Source: Roseiarcus sp963823165 (GTDB taxonomy: Bacteria > Pseudomonadota > Alphaproteobacteria > Rhizobiales > Beijerinckiaceae). Taken from it: a DNA stretch of 64,000 nt. A program made the translations under genes and the position numbers. Location of the stretch: assembly GCA_963823165.1 (NCBI GenBank), contig CAWGKV010000039.1:1-64000 (forward strand). The letters run 5' to 3'. Positions 1 through 9,090 of this stretch are shown here, in pieces. The stretch's first letter is position 1. Each line of letters starts with the position of its first letter. The notes under the pieces are model-generated. The model saw only the letters and a program-made list of their open reading frames with translations. It had not been told where the DNA came from and searched no databases.

Positions 1-2
1 TG

Positions 3-1550
3 CTTCTTTCCGGCTCGATCGCTGTCACCCGTCGAGACGGATTGGGGCATGTGGCCACAATCGTCGAGCTGGAGCCGGGCCACTTTCTCGCCGAGATTGG
101 CGATCTTTCCGGCCGTCCGGCGCTTGTCGATGCACGGGCGGTCAGCCAAGTCGAAGCGCTGCTGATCCCGCCGCAGGCTTTGCGCTCCGTACTCATCGCC
201 GAGACCGAACTCGGCGACAAGATCATGCGCACCCTCATCGTGCGCCGCACGACCTTGATCGAGATCGGCGCAGGAGGCCCCGTCCTGATCGGTGACGAAT
301 CGAGCCCCGACGTGGTCCGGCTGCAAGGCTTTCTCGCTCGCAACGGCTGCCCGCATCAGGCGCTCGATCCTGCGGCCGACCCGGACGCCAAGGCCGTGGT
401 CGAGCGCTATGCGCCCAGACCGAGCGATCTGCCGCTCGCTGTCTGCCCCGACGGATCCGTGCTGAAGAACCCGACCGAGGCCGAGCTCGCGCGTTGTCTC
501 GGCATGGTCCCCAGCGACGCGCCGGATCGAACCTACGATGTCGCCATCGTCGGAGCGGGTCCAGCGGGCCTGGCCACCGCCGTCTACGCCGCGTCTGAAG
601 GCCTCTCGGTGATTGTCTTCGACCGGCTCGCTTTCGGCGGACAAGCCGGCGCCAGCGCGCGCATCGAAAATTATCTCGGCTTCCCGACTGGCATTTCGGG
701 CCAGGCGCTCACCGGCCGAGCTTTTGTCCAGGCGCAGAAATTCGGCGCCGAATTCCACATACCGGTCGAAATCGCCAGATTGGACTGCGCTGAGAGGCCG
801 CTCGCACTCGTCTTCGGCGACGATAGCCGCGTGCAGGCTAAGGCCGTCGTCGTCGCTGCCGGCGCGCGCTACCGCCGCCTCGACCTCGGTAATCTCAAGC
901 AATTCGAAGGCCGAGGCGTTTGGTACTGGGCTTCTCCTATCGAGGCGCGCATGTGCCGCAAGGAGGAGGCCGTCGTCGTCGGAGGAGGCAACTCAGCGGG
1001 GCAGGCGGCCGTATTCCTCTCAGCCTTCGCGAAGAAAATCTGGATGCTGGTGCGGAGCGCCAGCCTCGCCGAGACAATGTCGCGTTATCTCATCGACCGG
1101 ATAGCGGCCACTGAGAATATCGAGCTTCTCTACAATACCGAGGTGGTTGCGATGCGCGGTTCCGATGACGGCCGGCTGGAGCAGGTACGATGGAAAAACC
1201 GTCAGACCGGCGAAGAAACAGAGCGCAGCATCCGCAACCTGTTCCTGTTCATCGGCGCCTTGCCCGCGACCGACTGGTTGCGCTCCTGCGGCGTCACCCT
1301 GGACGCAAAGGGGTTTGTGCAGACCGGCGCCGATCTTGTCCTCGCCAATTTGAGCGCGAACGATCGGTCGGGCGCCACGATGCCGCTTGAATCGAGCATC
1401 CGTGGCATATTCGCCGTCGGTGATGTACGGTCCGGGTCGGTCAAGCGCGTCGGCGCGGCGATCGGCGAGGGGGCGGCCGTGGTCGCGGAGCTGCATTCCT
1501 TTTTGGCCGGATCCTCTATAGCGGCGCGTCCTCGAACCGCTTCATCCTGA
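3..1550 (+). CDS. cNMP-binding domain / thioredoxin-reductase-like FAD oxidoreductase (5' end outside window)
   Basis: The reading frame is open to the left edge; a TTG at 42 is only an internal codon, and the residues before it continue a cyclic-nucleotide-binding beta roll (pattern EPGHFLAEIGDLSGRPA). Counting from 42, a short glutaredoxin/thioredoxin-like segment lies near residues 80-120, an FAD-binding GAGPAG at 171-176, a second nucleotide-binding GGGNSAG near 315, and the C-terminal FAD signature GIFAVGDVRSG near 460. The position where thioredoxin reductases carry CxxC reads ASPIEARMC, so the redox disulfide is absent. Known relatives are fusions of a CRP-like sensor domain with a flavoprotein; ligand and electron acceptor are unknown. 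The 3' end overlaps the convergent next gene by 35 bp. Confidence 0.88.
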   Translation, partial: LLSGSIAVTRRDGLGHVATIVELEPGHFLAEIGDLSGRPALVDARAVSQVEALLIPPQALRSVLIAETELGDKIMRTLIVRRTTLIEIGAGGPVLIGDESSPDVVRLQGFLARNGCPHQALDPAADPDAKAVVERYAPRPSDLPLAVCPDGSVLKNPTEAELARCLGMVPSDAPDRTYDVAIVGAGPAGLATAVYAASEGLSVIVFDRLAFGGQAGASARIENYLGFPTGISGQALTGRAFVQAQKFGAEFHIPVEIARLDCAERPLALVFGDDSRVQAKAVVVAAGARYRRLDLGNLKQFEGRGVWYWASPIEARMCRKEEAVVVGGGNSAGQAAVFLSAFAKKIWMLVRSASLAETMSRYLIDRIAATENIELLYNTEVVAMRGSDDGRLEQVRWKNRQTGEETERSIRNLFLFIGALPATDWLRSCGVTLDAKGFVQTGADLVLANLSANDRSGATMPLESSIRGIFAVGDVRSGSVKRVGAAIGEGAAVVAELHSFLAGSSIAARPRTASS

Positions 1551-2125
1551 CCTCGTGAACGTGCACATTGCTGGCGCCGCAGTCACGCATGATCGCCATC
1601 GCCTCTTCCTCGCGCTCGGGATCGCGCGCGCGAACGAATACGACGAGGCCTCCGTGCAACAGGTCGTTCTCGAGGCTGACCGCGTCGAGCCGCTCGACAA
1701 TCCGGTCCCTGATCACTTTGCCGATGGCCGTCGCCGCTGCGCCGCCCGTCAGCGCCGCCGCGACGATGGCGGCCAGAGCGCCTCCCGACGCGATCACCGG
1801 AAGAGCCGCGCCCAAGGCGCCAACGCTGACGAGCGTCCCGAACACGACGGCGGAAACGCTTGAGACATCATCCCGAGTAACCAGATCGCGGCGCGGCAGG
1901 TCTGGGGCGTCGGCGATCTCGACCGGATCGCGATAGATCGCTCTCAGCTTCCGGACGACAGCGTCGTGACTGGCCATTAAACTGAGGTCGCTGCGATCGA
2001 ACCCCGACGTGGTCAACCTGTCCACTAAGGGCGTCGAGTTCCTCGCGGCTGTGCACCGTACCGACGACCTCTCGGACGAGGACGACATCGCTGTCGCAAC
2101 GAAGGCCCGGCTCATCTTGCGTCAT
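1516..2125 (-). pseudogene. Glycine-zipper general-stress-like protein, frameshifted
   Basis: The N-terminal part (ATG at 2125, preceded by a strong AAGGAAGGGG) reads VVLVREVVGTVHSREELDAL. The remainder lies in another frame and continues with VDRLTTSGFDRSDLSLMAS. Removing one base near 2026 joins them into the usual start of this family, a short alpha/beta segment followed by a small-residue membrane segment with GG repeats (mid-protein) and a C-terminal segment VVFVRARDPEREEEA. The join is therefore a one-base insertion, either a true mutation or a sequencing error. Function is unknown; relatives are annotated as hypothetical or general stress proteins. It converges on the oxidoreductase. 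Confidence 0.7.
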
Positions 2126-2486
2126 AGCCCCTTCCTTCAACTGCGAGAGCTTCTCTCATGATGCATGAAAGCCGATAGCCTGGCGCTGACGCAGGTCAGA
2201 TTTCACGCGCCGTTGAACCGCCTTCACGCGATTCGTGCGCCTGCCTCGCGATATGGATCGGAAAACTGACGAATGTCAGGGCGTCGGCCGTTCGTCCGGC
2301 GCAAAATTTGTGCGGGTTCTCAGCGCTGAAAGCCGCGAGACCGAGCTTCGCGTCCTCCGGGACAACCGCATCGGGGACGAGCATGGGCAGTCAATGGCGG
2401 CGGGGCGAAGAAGCGCAGCAAGAGCCCGTTTCTTGGGCGAGCCGGCGCCTGTGCATCGACCGTCGTCCGCACCGACATCGCCCGCC
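2126..2486. other. Intergenic stretch
   Basis: This 361-bp gap separates two divergent genes, so it should hold both promoters. Small open frames exist on both strands but none has a plausible start signal or recognisable product. No repeat or RNA gene was seen. Confidence 0.5.
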
Positions 2487-3261
2487 ATGTTTCCGATCCT
2501 GAATACCGCGCCGTCCCGCAGTCCGCCGCTCATCACGTGGGCGCTGATCGTGGCGAACAGCCTGGTCTTCCTTTACGAGCGGAGTTCTGAGTCCGGATGA
2601 GCTGGAGGCCTTTCTCGGTCGCTTTGCGCTCATCCCCGCGCTCTATTTCACGCCGAATTTCGACCTCGGCTACGCACTCTCCAACTGGGAGCCGTTCTTC
2701 ACGAACATGTTCCTGCACGGCGGATGGCTGCATCTGATCTTCAACATGTGGGCGCTTTGGCTGTTCGGCGGAACGGTCGAGGATCGCATGGGCCCCGCCC
2801 GCTATCTCCTCTTCTATCTTGCGTGCGGGTTTCTCGCCTCGGTGACCCACGCCGTCGTCAACCCCCAGTCGACAGAGCCGGCGCTAGGCGCGTCGGGGGC
2901 CATTGCCGGCGTGATGGGATGCTACATGCGCCTGTTTCCCTGGGCGCGCATCGTCACTGTCGTTCCCGTGCTGTTTTTCCCGTTCTTCTTTGAACTTCCG
3001 GCCCTTGTCGTCATCGGCTTCTGGTTCGCCGTGCAGGTTTTGAACGGAGCCGGAGCTCTATTCATGACGTCCGGGGGCGGCGGGATAGCCTATTGGGCGC
3101 ACATCGGCGGCTTCCTGGCTGGCTTGGTGTTCGGCCCGCTGTGCGTCCGAGCCGAGCAACACTATCGGCCATATTACCCCGATGAGGGGGTTTACGGGTT
3201 CGATCCAACGGGACGCCGACAAAGCGGTCCTGCAATCGGAGGAGATCATGCATATCTCTGA
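2487..3261 (+). pseudogene. Rhomboid family intramembrane serine protease, frameshifted
   Basis: Rhomboids cleave membrane proteins inside the bilayer of the inner membrane. The start at 2487 gives MFPILNTAPSRSPP and a first membrane segment; after LVFLYE the frame breaks near 2583-2587 and continues one frame over with LSPDELEAFLGRFALIPA. The rest carries all core signatures: HGGWLHLIFNMWALWLFG, the nucleophile motif GASGAIAG, and the partner histidine in YWAHIGGFLAGLVFG. A single extra base explains the break. Because the catalytic parts are intact downstream, a sequencing indel is a real alternative to true inactivation. Its last 14 bases overlap the start of the next protease gene, suggesting translational coupling. 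Confidence 0.8.
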
Positions 3262-4072
3262 TCTTTTCTGGCTTTTCTTCGTCTTTTCCGCGTTGCAGCC
3301 GGTCTTGCGTCAGCAAATGATCGACTTCATGCGTACGCGAAAGATCGCGCAATTGGAGCGAATGCGGAATTCCCGGGTCATTCTGCTGGTGCACAGACAG
3401 GAAACGATGCGGTTCCTTGGCTTTCCACTGGCCCGCTATATCGACATCAATGATTCGGAGAACGTTCTGCGCGCCATTCAGATGACGGACGATGAGGTGC
3501 CCCTGGACATGGTTCTCCATACGCCGGGAGGGTTGGTCCTAGCGGCGCTCCAGATCGCGCAAGCCGTTCGCGACCACAAATCCAAGGTCACCATCTTCGT
3601 GCCGCACTACGCGATGTCCGGAGGCACTCTCATTGCGCTCGCGGCAGACGAGATCGTGATGTGCAAGCACTCCGTTCTCGGCCCTATCGATCCGCAACTC
3701 GGGGATTCGCCTGCCGCATCCCTGCTCAAGGTCGTCGAACAGAAGCCGGTGGCGGAGATCGACGATCAGACCTTGATCCGAGCGGACGTTGGGCGGAAGG
3801 CGATCGCGCAGGTCAAGCAAGCGGCTGCGGAGCTGCTGCAGCGCACGCTCCCAGCTGATCGGGCGGAAGCGCTGGCGGAAAAGCTCGCGACCGGGACTTG
3901 GACGCACGATTATCCGATTTGGGCCAGAACGGCGAAGGAGCTCGGCCTGCCGGTCCGCACCGACATGCCGAACGAAGTCCTCGAGCTCATGTCCCTCTAT
4001 CCGCAGCCGGTGCGCACGCAAAGCGGCGGCGGCGTCGAGTACCTGCCGTCCCCGCGACAGAAGGAAGCTTAG
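3248..4072 (+). CDS. SDH-family ClpP-fold serine protease (SppA-like)
   Basis: The chosen ATG at 3248 has a clear GGAGGAGA ribosome site; earlier in-frame codons lie inside the rhomboid gene. The protein of about 274 residues starts with a hydrophobic segment (LFWLFFVFSALQPVL), probably a membrane anchor, followed by a ClpP/crotonase fold. HTPGG near residue 94 and AMSGGTLIALAADEIVM near 121-137, which carries the presumed nucleophilic serine, match the SDH proteinase family of the S49-like clan. It is probably a membrane-associated protease or peptidase. Its overlap with the rhomboid gene suggests joint action on membrane proteins, which is inference. Confidence 0.85.
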   Translation: MHISDLFWLFFVFSALQPVLRQQMIDFMRTRKIAQLERMRNSRVILLVHRQETMRFLGFPLARYIDINDSENVLRAIQMTDDEVPLDMVLHTPGGLVLAALQIAQAVRDHKSKVTIFVPHYAMSGGTLIALAADEIVMCKHSVLGPIDPQLGDSPAASLLKVVEQKPVAEIDDQTLIRADVGRKAIAQVKQAAAELLQRTLPADRAEALAEKLATGTWTHDYPIWARTAKELGLPVRTDMPNEVLELMSLYPQPVRTQSGGGVEYLPSPRQKEA

Positions 4073-4301
4073 ACTAAATTTGGTTTTCGACGGAGGTCAG
4101 GAGAAAGGCCGCGCTGGCGCGCCTCCATGACTGTCGACGGCTCACCCGGGTCGCGTCGGGGAGTACCATGAGCGGCCGCTCGCGCCTGCGCCGCCGCGGA
4201 GGCGGAAAGTGGCTCGAATCGCATCAGCGCGGGCCCCCTATGACCGCTAATCGGCGACGGAGGAAACTGTATTATGCGTTTTGATAGTCTTGGAGTGGCG
4301 C

Positions 4302-5057
4302 ATGATGGCATCGACCTTGCAAGACGGAGATTGGAACACCGATCCGGCTCAAAATCTTTCCCCGCCCAACATACGGTTATCGGACACCGATCGGCTTGAG
4401 ACATTCAGCGATGGCGTCCTTTCGATAACGATTACTCTTTTGGTGTTTGATATTGTGCGTCCGGAATATGCATCCGGCCATCTGTTGGAAAAGCTGCAAG
4501 CGCAGTGGCCGAATTACATCGCATTCCTCGCGTCATTCTTTTACGTCGGCATTATTTGGCTTAATCATCGCGCAGTCTTTTCACGCGTCCGCTACTGCAA
4601 CCGCAGCCTTCACGTAGCGAACCTGTTGCTGCTGATGACCTCTGCGCTCATCCCATTTCCTACGGCAGTTTTGTCTATGGCACTGCAACATGGAAGTCTG
4701 GTCGACGCCAGAATCGCCGCTGTGCTTTACGCGGCGGTGGGATGTCTGATGTGCCTTTCATGGCTGTTCGTGTTCCATGCCCTCAGTAAAAATCCGCACC
4801 TTCTGGAAGCTCATGTCGATCTGACTTTTTTCCCTCAAGAAAGGCATCGCGCGCTGATCGGAGTGGCCCTGTACATTTTGGGCGGCGTCATAGGCTGGGC
4901 CCTCTCGCCCATGCTTGCGCTATTGTGTTTTTTGGCATTACCGATTTTCTACGGTATTACGAGCGAGGGGCTGGTAGAAACCCGCGTGACGTTACTCGCG
5001 AGATTGGCTGCCGACCGTGGCCAGCGCGAAGGTTCGCGAACAAAGCGCCGCACATGA
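4302..5057 (+). CDS. TMEM175-like (DUF1211) membrane channel protein
   Basis: The start at 4302 (first of two ATGs) follows GGAG by six bases; an upstream in-frame TTG at 4281 lacks such a site. Near residue 30 the family signature RLETFSDGVLSITITLLV is present, in which the RxxxFSDG element of the first helix lines the pore in characterised TMEM175 channels. Four to six further hydrophobic segments follow. Bacterial members form weakly selective potassium channels in the inner membrane; single-unit proteins of about 200-250 residues are usual. It stands alone between convergent or unrelated genes, so its physiological role is not indicated by context. Confidence 0.85.
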   Translation: MMASTLQDGDWNTDPAQNLSPPNIRLSDTDRLETFSDGVLSITITLLVFDIVRPEYASGHLLEKLQAQWPNYIAFLASFFYVGIIWLNHRAVFSRVRYCNRSLHVANLLLLMTSALIPFPTAVLSMALQHGSLVDARIAAVLYAAVGCLMCLSWLFVFHALSKNPHLLEAHVDLTFFPQERHRALIGVALYILGGVIGWALSPMLALLCFLALPIFYGITSEGLVETRVTLLARLAADRGQREGSRTKRRT

Positions 5058-5262
5058 GCAGCGGCGCTCATTGCTCCCCGCTGGATGCAAGGTTGGGCGA
5101 ACCTGCAGTGTCGGAAACTATTCGCGCGGCGTCGATAAAGGCTACCGCGGCGGCAGGCGCGCGCGCCGCCGGCGCCTTGGCCTATATTGGGCCGTCCGCC
5201 TGGCACGCGGCGGCCTCGCCTTTTCGCCTTGCCGAGCAAGGGGAGTACGGAGGTAGCAGGTC

Positions 5263-5661
5263 ATGACAGTGCGATTAAACAGGATTGCGTTCGAATACGC
5301 GAAGAAGCTTGTCAGCGCGGGCAGGTTCGTGTTCGACGTGCGGGATGCCTGGAGCGAACACCGCCCAACCGCCGACGAGGAGAACGCGTTCATCGAGCGG
5401 CGCGGCTACGCCGAATACGGCAAGTGGCGCCTGGGCATAAACGATGAGAAGGGCGAGGAGACCAAGGGGAGGTACGAGTTCCCCTACGGCGATTTCGAGA
5501 AGGTCCACCGCTGCGGTCTGTTGGCGGCGGAAAGCCGTGCGGGCCAATACAAGCATTTCGACATCGAGAATGCCGCAGCCCGTCTCCTTCACATGATCGA
5601 CGCGATGCACGAGGTCGCACGTCGAAGGGCTCAGGCTCGACGAGGGCGGACTTTGACTTAA
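5263..5661 (+). CDS. Conserved hypothetical protein
   Basis: A 132-residue soluble protein with a good GGAGGT ribosome site before ATG 5263. It is charged, rich in E, K and R, and has no membrane segment or recognised motif; the centre reads KWRLGINDEKGEETKGRYEF. Codon use resembles the surrounding chromosomal genes, which supports a real gene. Its stop overlaps by a few bases the convergent kinase remnant. No function can be proposed. Confidence 0.6.
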   Translation: MTVRLNRIAFEYAKKLVSAGRFVFDVRDAWSEHRPTADEENAFIERRGYAEYGKWRLGINDEKGEETKGRYEFPYGDFEKVHRCGLLAAESRAGQYKHFDIENAAARLLHMIDAMHEVARRRAQARRGRTLT

Positions 5662-6028
5662 GCGCGAGGGAGGAAGACACGCACCGAGGCGCCTTCGCCG
5701 AGCGCGTCTCGATCCCCACCCCTCCACCAGACTGCTTGGCAAAACCATAGACTTGCGCCAGTCCGGGGCCAGAGTGAATCCCCATTGCCTTTGTGGTGAA
5801 AAAGGGTTCAAAGACGTGCGGAAGCACGTCCTTCGGAATACCCCCTCCTGTGTCGCTGACCACCAGCGCCACGTACGGCCCTGGCGCGGGCTCGCGAACA
5901 AGATTGACTGCTTGGTCGAGCGTGAAACGAGGGCTGCTACTGCGCTCAGGAAGAGAGCGACGCCCCGGAGCCGTCGACGTTGGAGCCGCTACACTGAAGC
6001 CGACAACATCGGCAGCAAGGATCGCGCC
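5658..6028 (-). pseudogene. Chimeric scar: adenylate-cyclase start joined to histidine-kinase ATPase end
   Basis: Reading the minus strand from 6028, GAILAADVVGFS is the beginning of a class III cyclase domain (first metal-binding Asp in the ADVVGFS strand). The same frame then runs into VALVVSDTGGGIP, followed by HVFEPFFTTK and GPGLAQVYGFAKQSGG, the G1, F and G2 boxes of a hybrid-kinase HATPase domain. A last shift gives GEGASVRVFLPRA and a stop at 5658. No phosphoacceptor His domain and no full cyclase remain. This looks like a deletion between two signalling genes followed by decay. Confidence 0.6.
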
Positions 6029-6113
6029 TAGCTTTCACTGGTCGTGCTCTGAAGCCGCAGCGGTTTCACGCCCAAAAGAGCCGACAGATAGCCTCGCACG
6101 TGAACCGTTGGAA

Positions 6114-6470
6114 TTACAGGCGGGCGTCCGACCGGGCAAGGCGCAAGGCAACTGCTCGACCGGCTATTCCTTGAGGATGGCGCTCGCGGGTTTTCCTATG
6201 TGGCGCACCCGTGCGGACGCCGTCGCGCTTCCTGAACGGTACTACCGCGCCGGGAGCGTGAGCCCGCGCGATAATTCGCCAGCGGCCCGTACCTGTCAAC
6301 ACATAGCGGCCTCGGGCGTCGTCGCAGCGCATTAGGTTGGCTTGGATGGCGTTCTCCCGGAGCACCATCGTCATGGGATCGTTGACATGGGCGGGCGCAA
6401 CGTCACCCTCACCCTGCGCGTCCACCCTCTTCAAAGCCTCGGTCAATCTCTTTTCAAGTGCTTCGGTCAT
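6114..6470 (-). CDS. Hypothetical protein
   Basis: The frame opens at ATG 6470 with an amphipathic helix (MTEALEKRLTEALKRVDAQ) and then DPMTMVLRENAIQANLMRCD and RYVLTGTGRWRIIARAH. The first 75 residues look like a genuine small protein; the tail after RAHAPG is arginine-rich and could be read-through after a lost stop. No family was recognised. It diverges from the neighbouring SDR gene, with about 135 bp between their starts. Confidence 0.45.
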   Translation of the reverse strand: MTEALEKRLTEALKRVDAQGEGDVAPAHVNDPMTMVLRENAIQANLMRCDDARGRYVLTGTGRWRIIARAHAPGAVVPFRKRDGVRTGAPHRKTRERHPQGIAGRAVALRLARSDARL

Positions 6471-6605
6471 CACGGTTCTCAAATGATATTTCCGGCTCTT
6501 CTATGCAAGGGTCGGTGAACACCAGCCTTCTGTACGCTGCTGGCGGGCGGCAAGCTCGGCCCTTATGTAGACGGGGCATACGCATAGCTCGTTTACCCGA
6601 AACTC

Positions 6606-7334
6606 ATGAATATCCTCTCTCGGCTCCACCGGCCCGCAGGGGCGGGAATTCGTGGCGCAGGCGCTGGCCGCTGGGCACGCCGTTTGCGCCTTCGCACGCA
6701 ACCCGCCGCACTGCAGCCTGCACCGGGCCTTGAGGTGGTCCGGGGTGACGTTTTTCGCGATCAGAATTCCCTCGACGCTGCCGCCCGAGGCCAGGACGCC
6801 GGTGTGTCGATGCTGGGCGTCTCCTTCGCCGCCGCGCGCAGGCCCACCAACGTTTTCTCTCAAGGCACGCGGAACCTAATCGCGGCCTTGAAGGCCGCAG
6901 GCGTTCGCCGCCTTATCGTCCAGAGTTCATTCGGTGTCGGGGACAGCCGACGCGACGCCGGGTTACTCGAGCGCATCTTCTACGCCCTGCTCCTGCGAGG
7001 CGCCTACGCCGACAAGGTCTTGCAGGAGCAAGCGGTCCACGAGAGCGGCCTCGACTACACCATCGTCCGCCCGACCCGCTTGACGACGGCTGCAGGCGCC
7101 GGCCGCTATACCGCACGGGTCGGCCCTGGCCCAGTCCCTTCGTCGATTGCGCGAGCCGATGTCGCCCGCTTCATCCTGGATGCGCTCGGCACTCGCGAGT
7201 ATGTTGGCAAGACGGTCTCCCTCGGGGCCGAACCAGCCAAGGGCTTCGCCCTTGATATCCCAGCGTCGGCCGGACGGGGGCAAGGAGCGGAGCAATCGGA
7301 TACCCTGCCGATCTCACGTCGGCAGGAGCCTTCC
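6606..7334 (+). pseudogene. NmrA-like NAD(P)-binding SDR, two compensating frameshifts
   Basis: The start MNIL is in one frame, the dinucleotide-binding segment LGSTGPQGREFVAQALAAG in another, and the remainder (GLEVVRGDVF onward, then RRLIVQSSFGVGDS, the substrate region and DYTIVRPTRL) returns to the first. Shifts near 6617 and 6715 therefore cancel. The restored protein is an atypical short-chain dehydrogenase/NAD(P)H-binding protein of about 220 residues, a usual size. After KTVSLGAEPA the frame has no stop and runs straight into the next gene, as though the native end had been replaced by an insertion. A working product in the present state is unlikely. Confidence 0.65.
7291..7311 (+). 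repeat. Upstream motif shared by the two paralogues, copy A
   Basis: This stretch contains AGCAA, then CGG and the 11-mer TACCCTGCCGA, 24 nt before the start codon of copy A. The same string, with two single-base differences in spacing, occurs before copy B at 9071-9089. It could be an element end, a protein-binding site or simply retained ancestral leader. Confidence 0.5.
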
Positions 7335-8999
7335 ATGAACTCCTTCTATGAGCACCACAAGGATAGCATTCGCTTCCACTATCGCTGCTTCGATCGGATC
7401 CTGCTCAACGGGTTGATCCAGCCGTTTCAGCAGCCAGAAAGGGTGGTCGGGTTCTTCGACACTTACCGGCAGCTATACCCGGTGAGCCGAGACACGCTGC
7501 GGGGCATCGCCGACCGCTTTCAGCAATGGCTGGCGTCATGGGTGCAGCGGCGCGACATTCCGGTTCTGGACGCGCCGAAAGGTCGCCGCGATGAGTTCGT
7601 CGAGCCCTATTTCAGGAACGCCGAGCCCGACAAAGTCGTCGCCGTGGTGAAGGCGCGCGAGCCGGCGCGCATCATGATCGCCATTGGCGACAAGGCCGCC
7701 AACCGCTGGCGCCTACAATTCGCCGAGCGCTGGGTCGTTCAATACAACTTCTATATCAATGATGCGCGATGGGGTCGCATGTTCGTGCGCATGTGTCCTT
7801 ACCTGCCGTTCTCGGCGCGGGTCTGCCTCAACCAGCATCATTGGCTCGCCAACCGGATGCGCGAGGAGGACATCGGCTTCCGGCAATCCGCGAACGCCTT
7901 CATGGGTTGCGCCGACCCCGAACGCCTGCAGGAACTCGCCGATGAGCTGACCCCGCGCGATCTCGTCAGTTGCGGCCAGAAGTGGCTTGCCTGCTTCACG
8001 CCGTTCTTCACCGCAGCGGAGCGGGAAGAAGCCGGCTGCCGGCATCGACTGTTCTTCGCGCAGACCGAGTTCTGCGACAATCTGATCTTCCATCGCCGCG
8101 CCGCCCTCGACAAGCTGGGCGAGCGGCTCCTCGACGCCAATCGCACCATCGGCCAGCCGAACAAGATCACCACCATCTTCGGCCGCAAGGTCGGCAAGCT
8201 CTATCGCGGCAAGCTGCAAACCGAAATCGAGAACCTGAATTTTGCCCAATCCGGTCATCCGCAGCCACTACCGCAACGGCTTCATCAAACAATACGTGCG
8301 CGATCATCTCATCCTGCGCACCGAAGCAGCGACCAACAACGTCACCGACTACGGCGTCAGGAAAGCCGTCGATAACCTGCCGGCGCTGCGCAACACGCTG
8401 TCGGCCATCAACGACAATTACCTCAACGTGCAGCAGGACATCATCGAAACCTTCATCGACCGCGGACAGTTGGGAAAGCTGGCGCAGCCGACGATCACCG
8501 CAACCGGAAAGCGCATCCCGGTCTCAAGCTCGACAACCCGCGGCAGCTCGCGCTCATGCACGCACTCGTGCGCTTCAGTCACATCGCCGCCGCCAATACC
8601 TTCACCACGGCCGAACTCTATCCGCCGGTTCTCGCCGCCCTTGGCTCGGGCGCCGATCGCTACACACTCGCTTCCCTGCGCTACGATCTCTCGAAATTGC
8701 GCGCCAAGGGTCTCGTCGAAAAGCTGCCGCACTCGCGCCGCTACCGGCTCCTCCCCAACGGCTATTCGATTTGCCTCGTCTTCCTCAAGCTTTTCGAGCG
8801 AGTCTACGCCCCGCTGACCGCCGGTCTTCTCTCGCCGGTTAGAGCCGACGCCAAGCTCCCCAACCAACGCCGATCGCAGCTCGACCGCCTCTATCAGCGC
8901 ATCGTCGATGACCTCGACGCGCTCATTCACGCCGTCGGTCTCAAAGCCGCCCGACACATTCCTGAAACGCGATCAAAATCCCCGTTAGCGCCACGATAA
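7335..8999 (+). pseudogene. Unknown winged-helix protein family, copy A (two frameshifts)
   Basis: ATG 7335 follows GGCAGGAG. The protein is read in three pieces: 7335 to about 8240, then NPVIRSHYRNGFIKQYVRD to about 8515, then GLKLDNPRQLALMHALVRF to the stop at 8999, giving about 550 residues. It aligns along its whole length with copy B: RDIPVLDAPKGRRDEF, INDARWGRMFVRM, LPFSARVCLNQHHW, CDNLIFH, ITTIFGR, LRTEAATNN, and a C-terminal winged helix (LRYDLSKLRAKGLVEKLPHS, then SRRYRL). No DDE, HUH or recombinase motif was seen. Its shifts suggest decay, while copy B is intact. Function unknown; mobility is inference from setting. Confidence 0.6.
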
Positions 9000-9008
9000 C
9001 GGTCTACG

Positions 9009-9036
9009 CTTTTTCGCAGACGAGGCTGCGAAAAAG
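9009..9036. repeat. Perfect 10-bp hairpin after copy A
   Basis: CTTTTTCGCA at 9009-9018 and TGCGAAAAAG at 9027-9036 form a perfect stem with an 8-nt loop, ten bases past the stop of copy A. There is no T run after it, so it is not a textbook terminator, but it may end transcription or mark an element boundary. Confidence 0.55.
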
Positions 9037-9070
9037 TGGCCCCTGCGGGGCAGCTTGAGGCAGGCGGCAG

Positions 9071-9089
9071 AGCAACGGTACCCTGCCGA
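9071..9089 (+). repeat. Upstream motif shared by the two paralogues, copy B
   Basis: AGCAA, CGG and TACCCTGCCGA, here directly abutting the ATG of copy B at 9091. See 7291-7311 for the partner. Here it lies where a ribosome-binding site would be, and no good Shine-Dalgarno sequence is otherwise present. Confidence 0.5.
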
Positions 9090-9090
9090 G

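Noticed and set aside
2196..2384. Minus-strand 62-codon frame as a gene
   Set aside because: The sequence is not recognisable and no ribosome site precedes it; it overlaps a promoter region.
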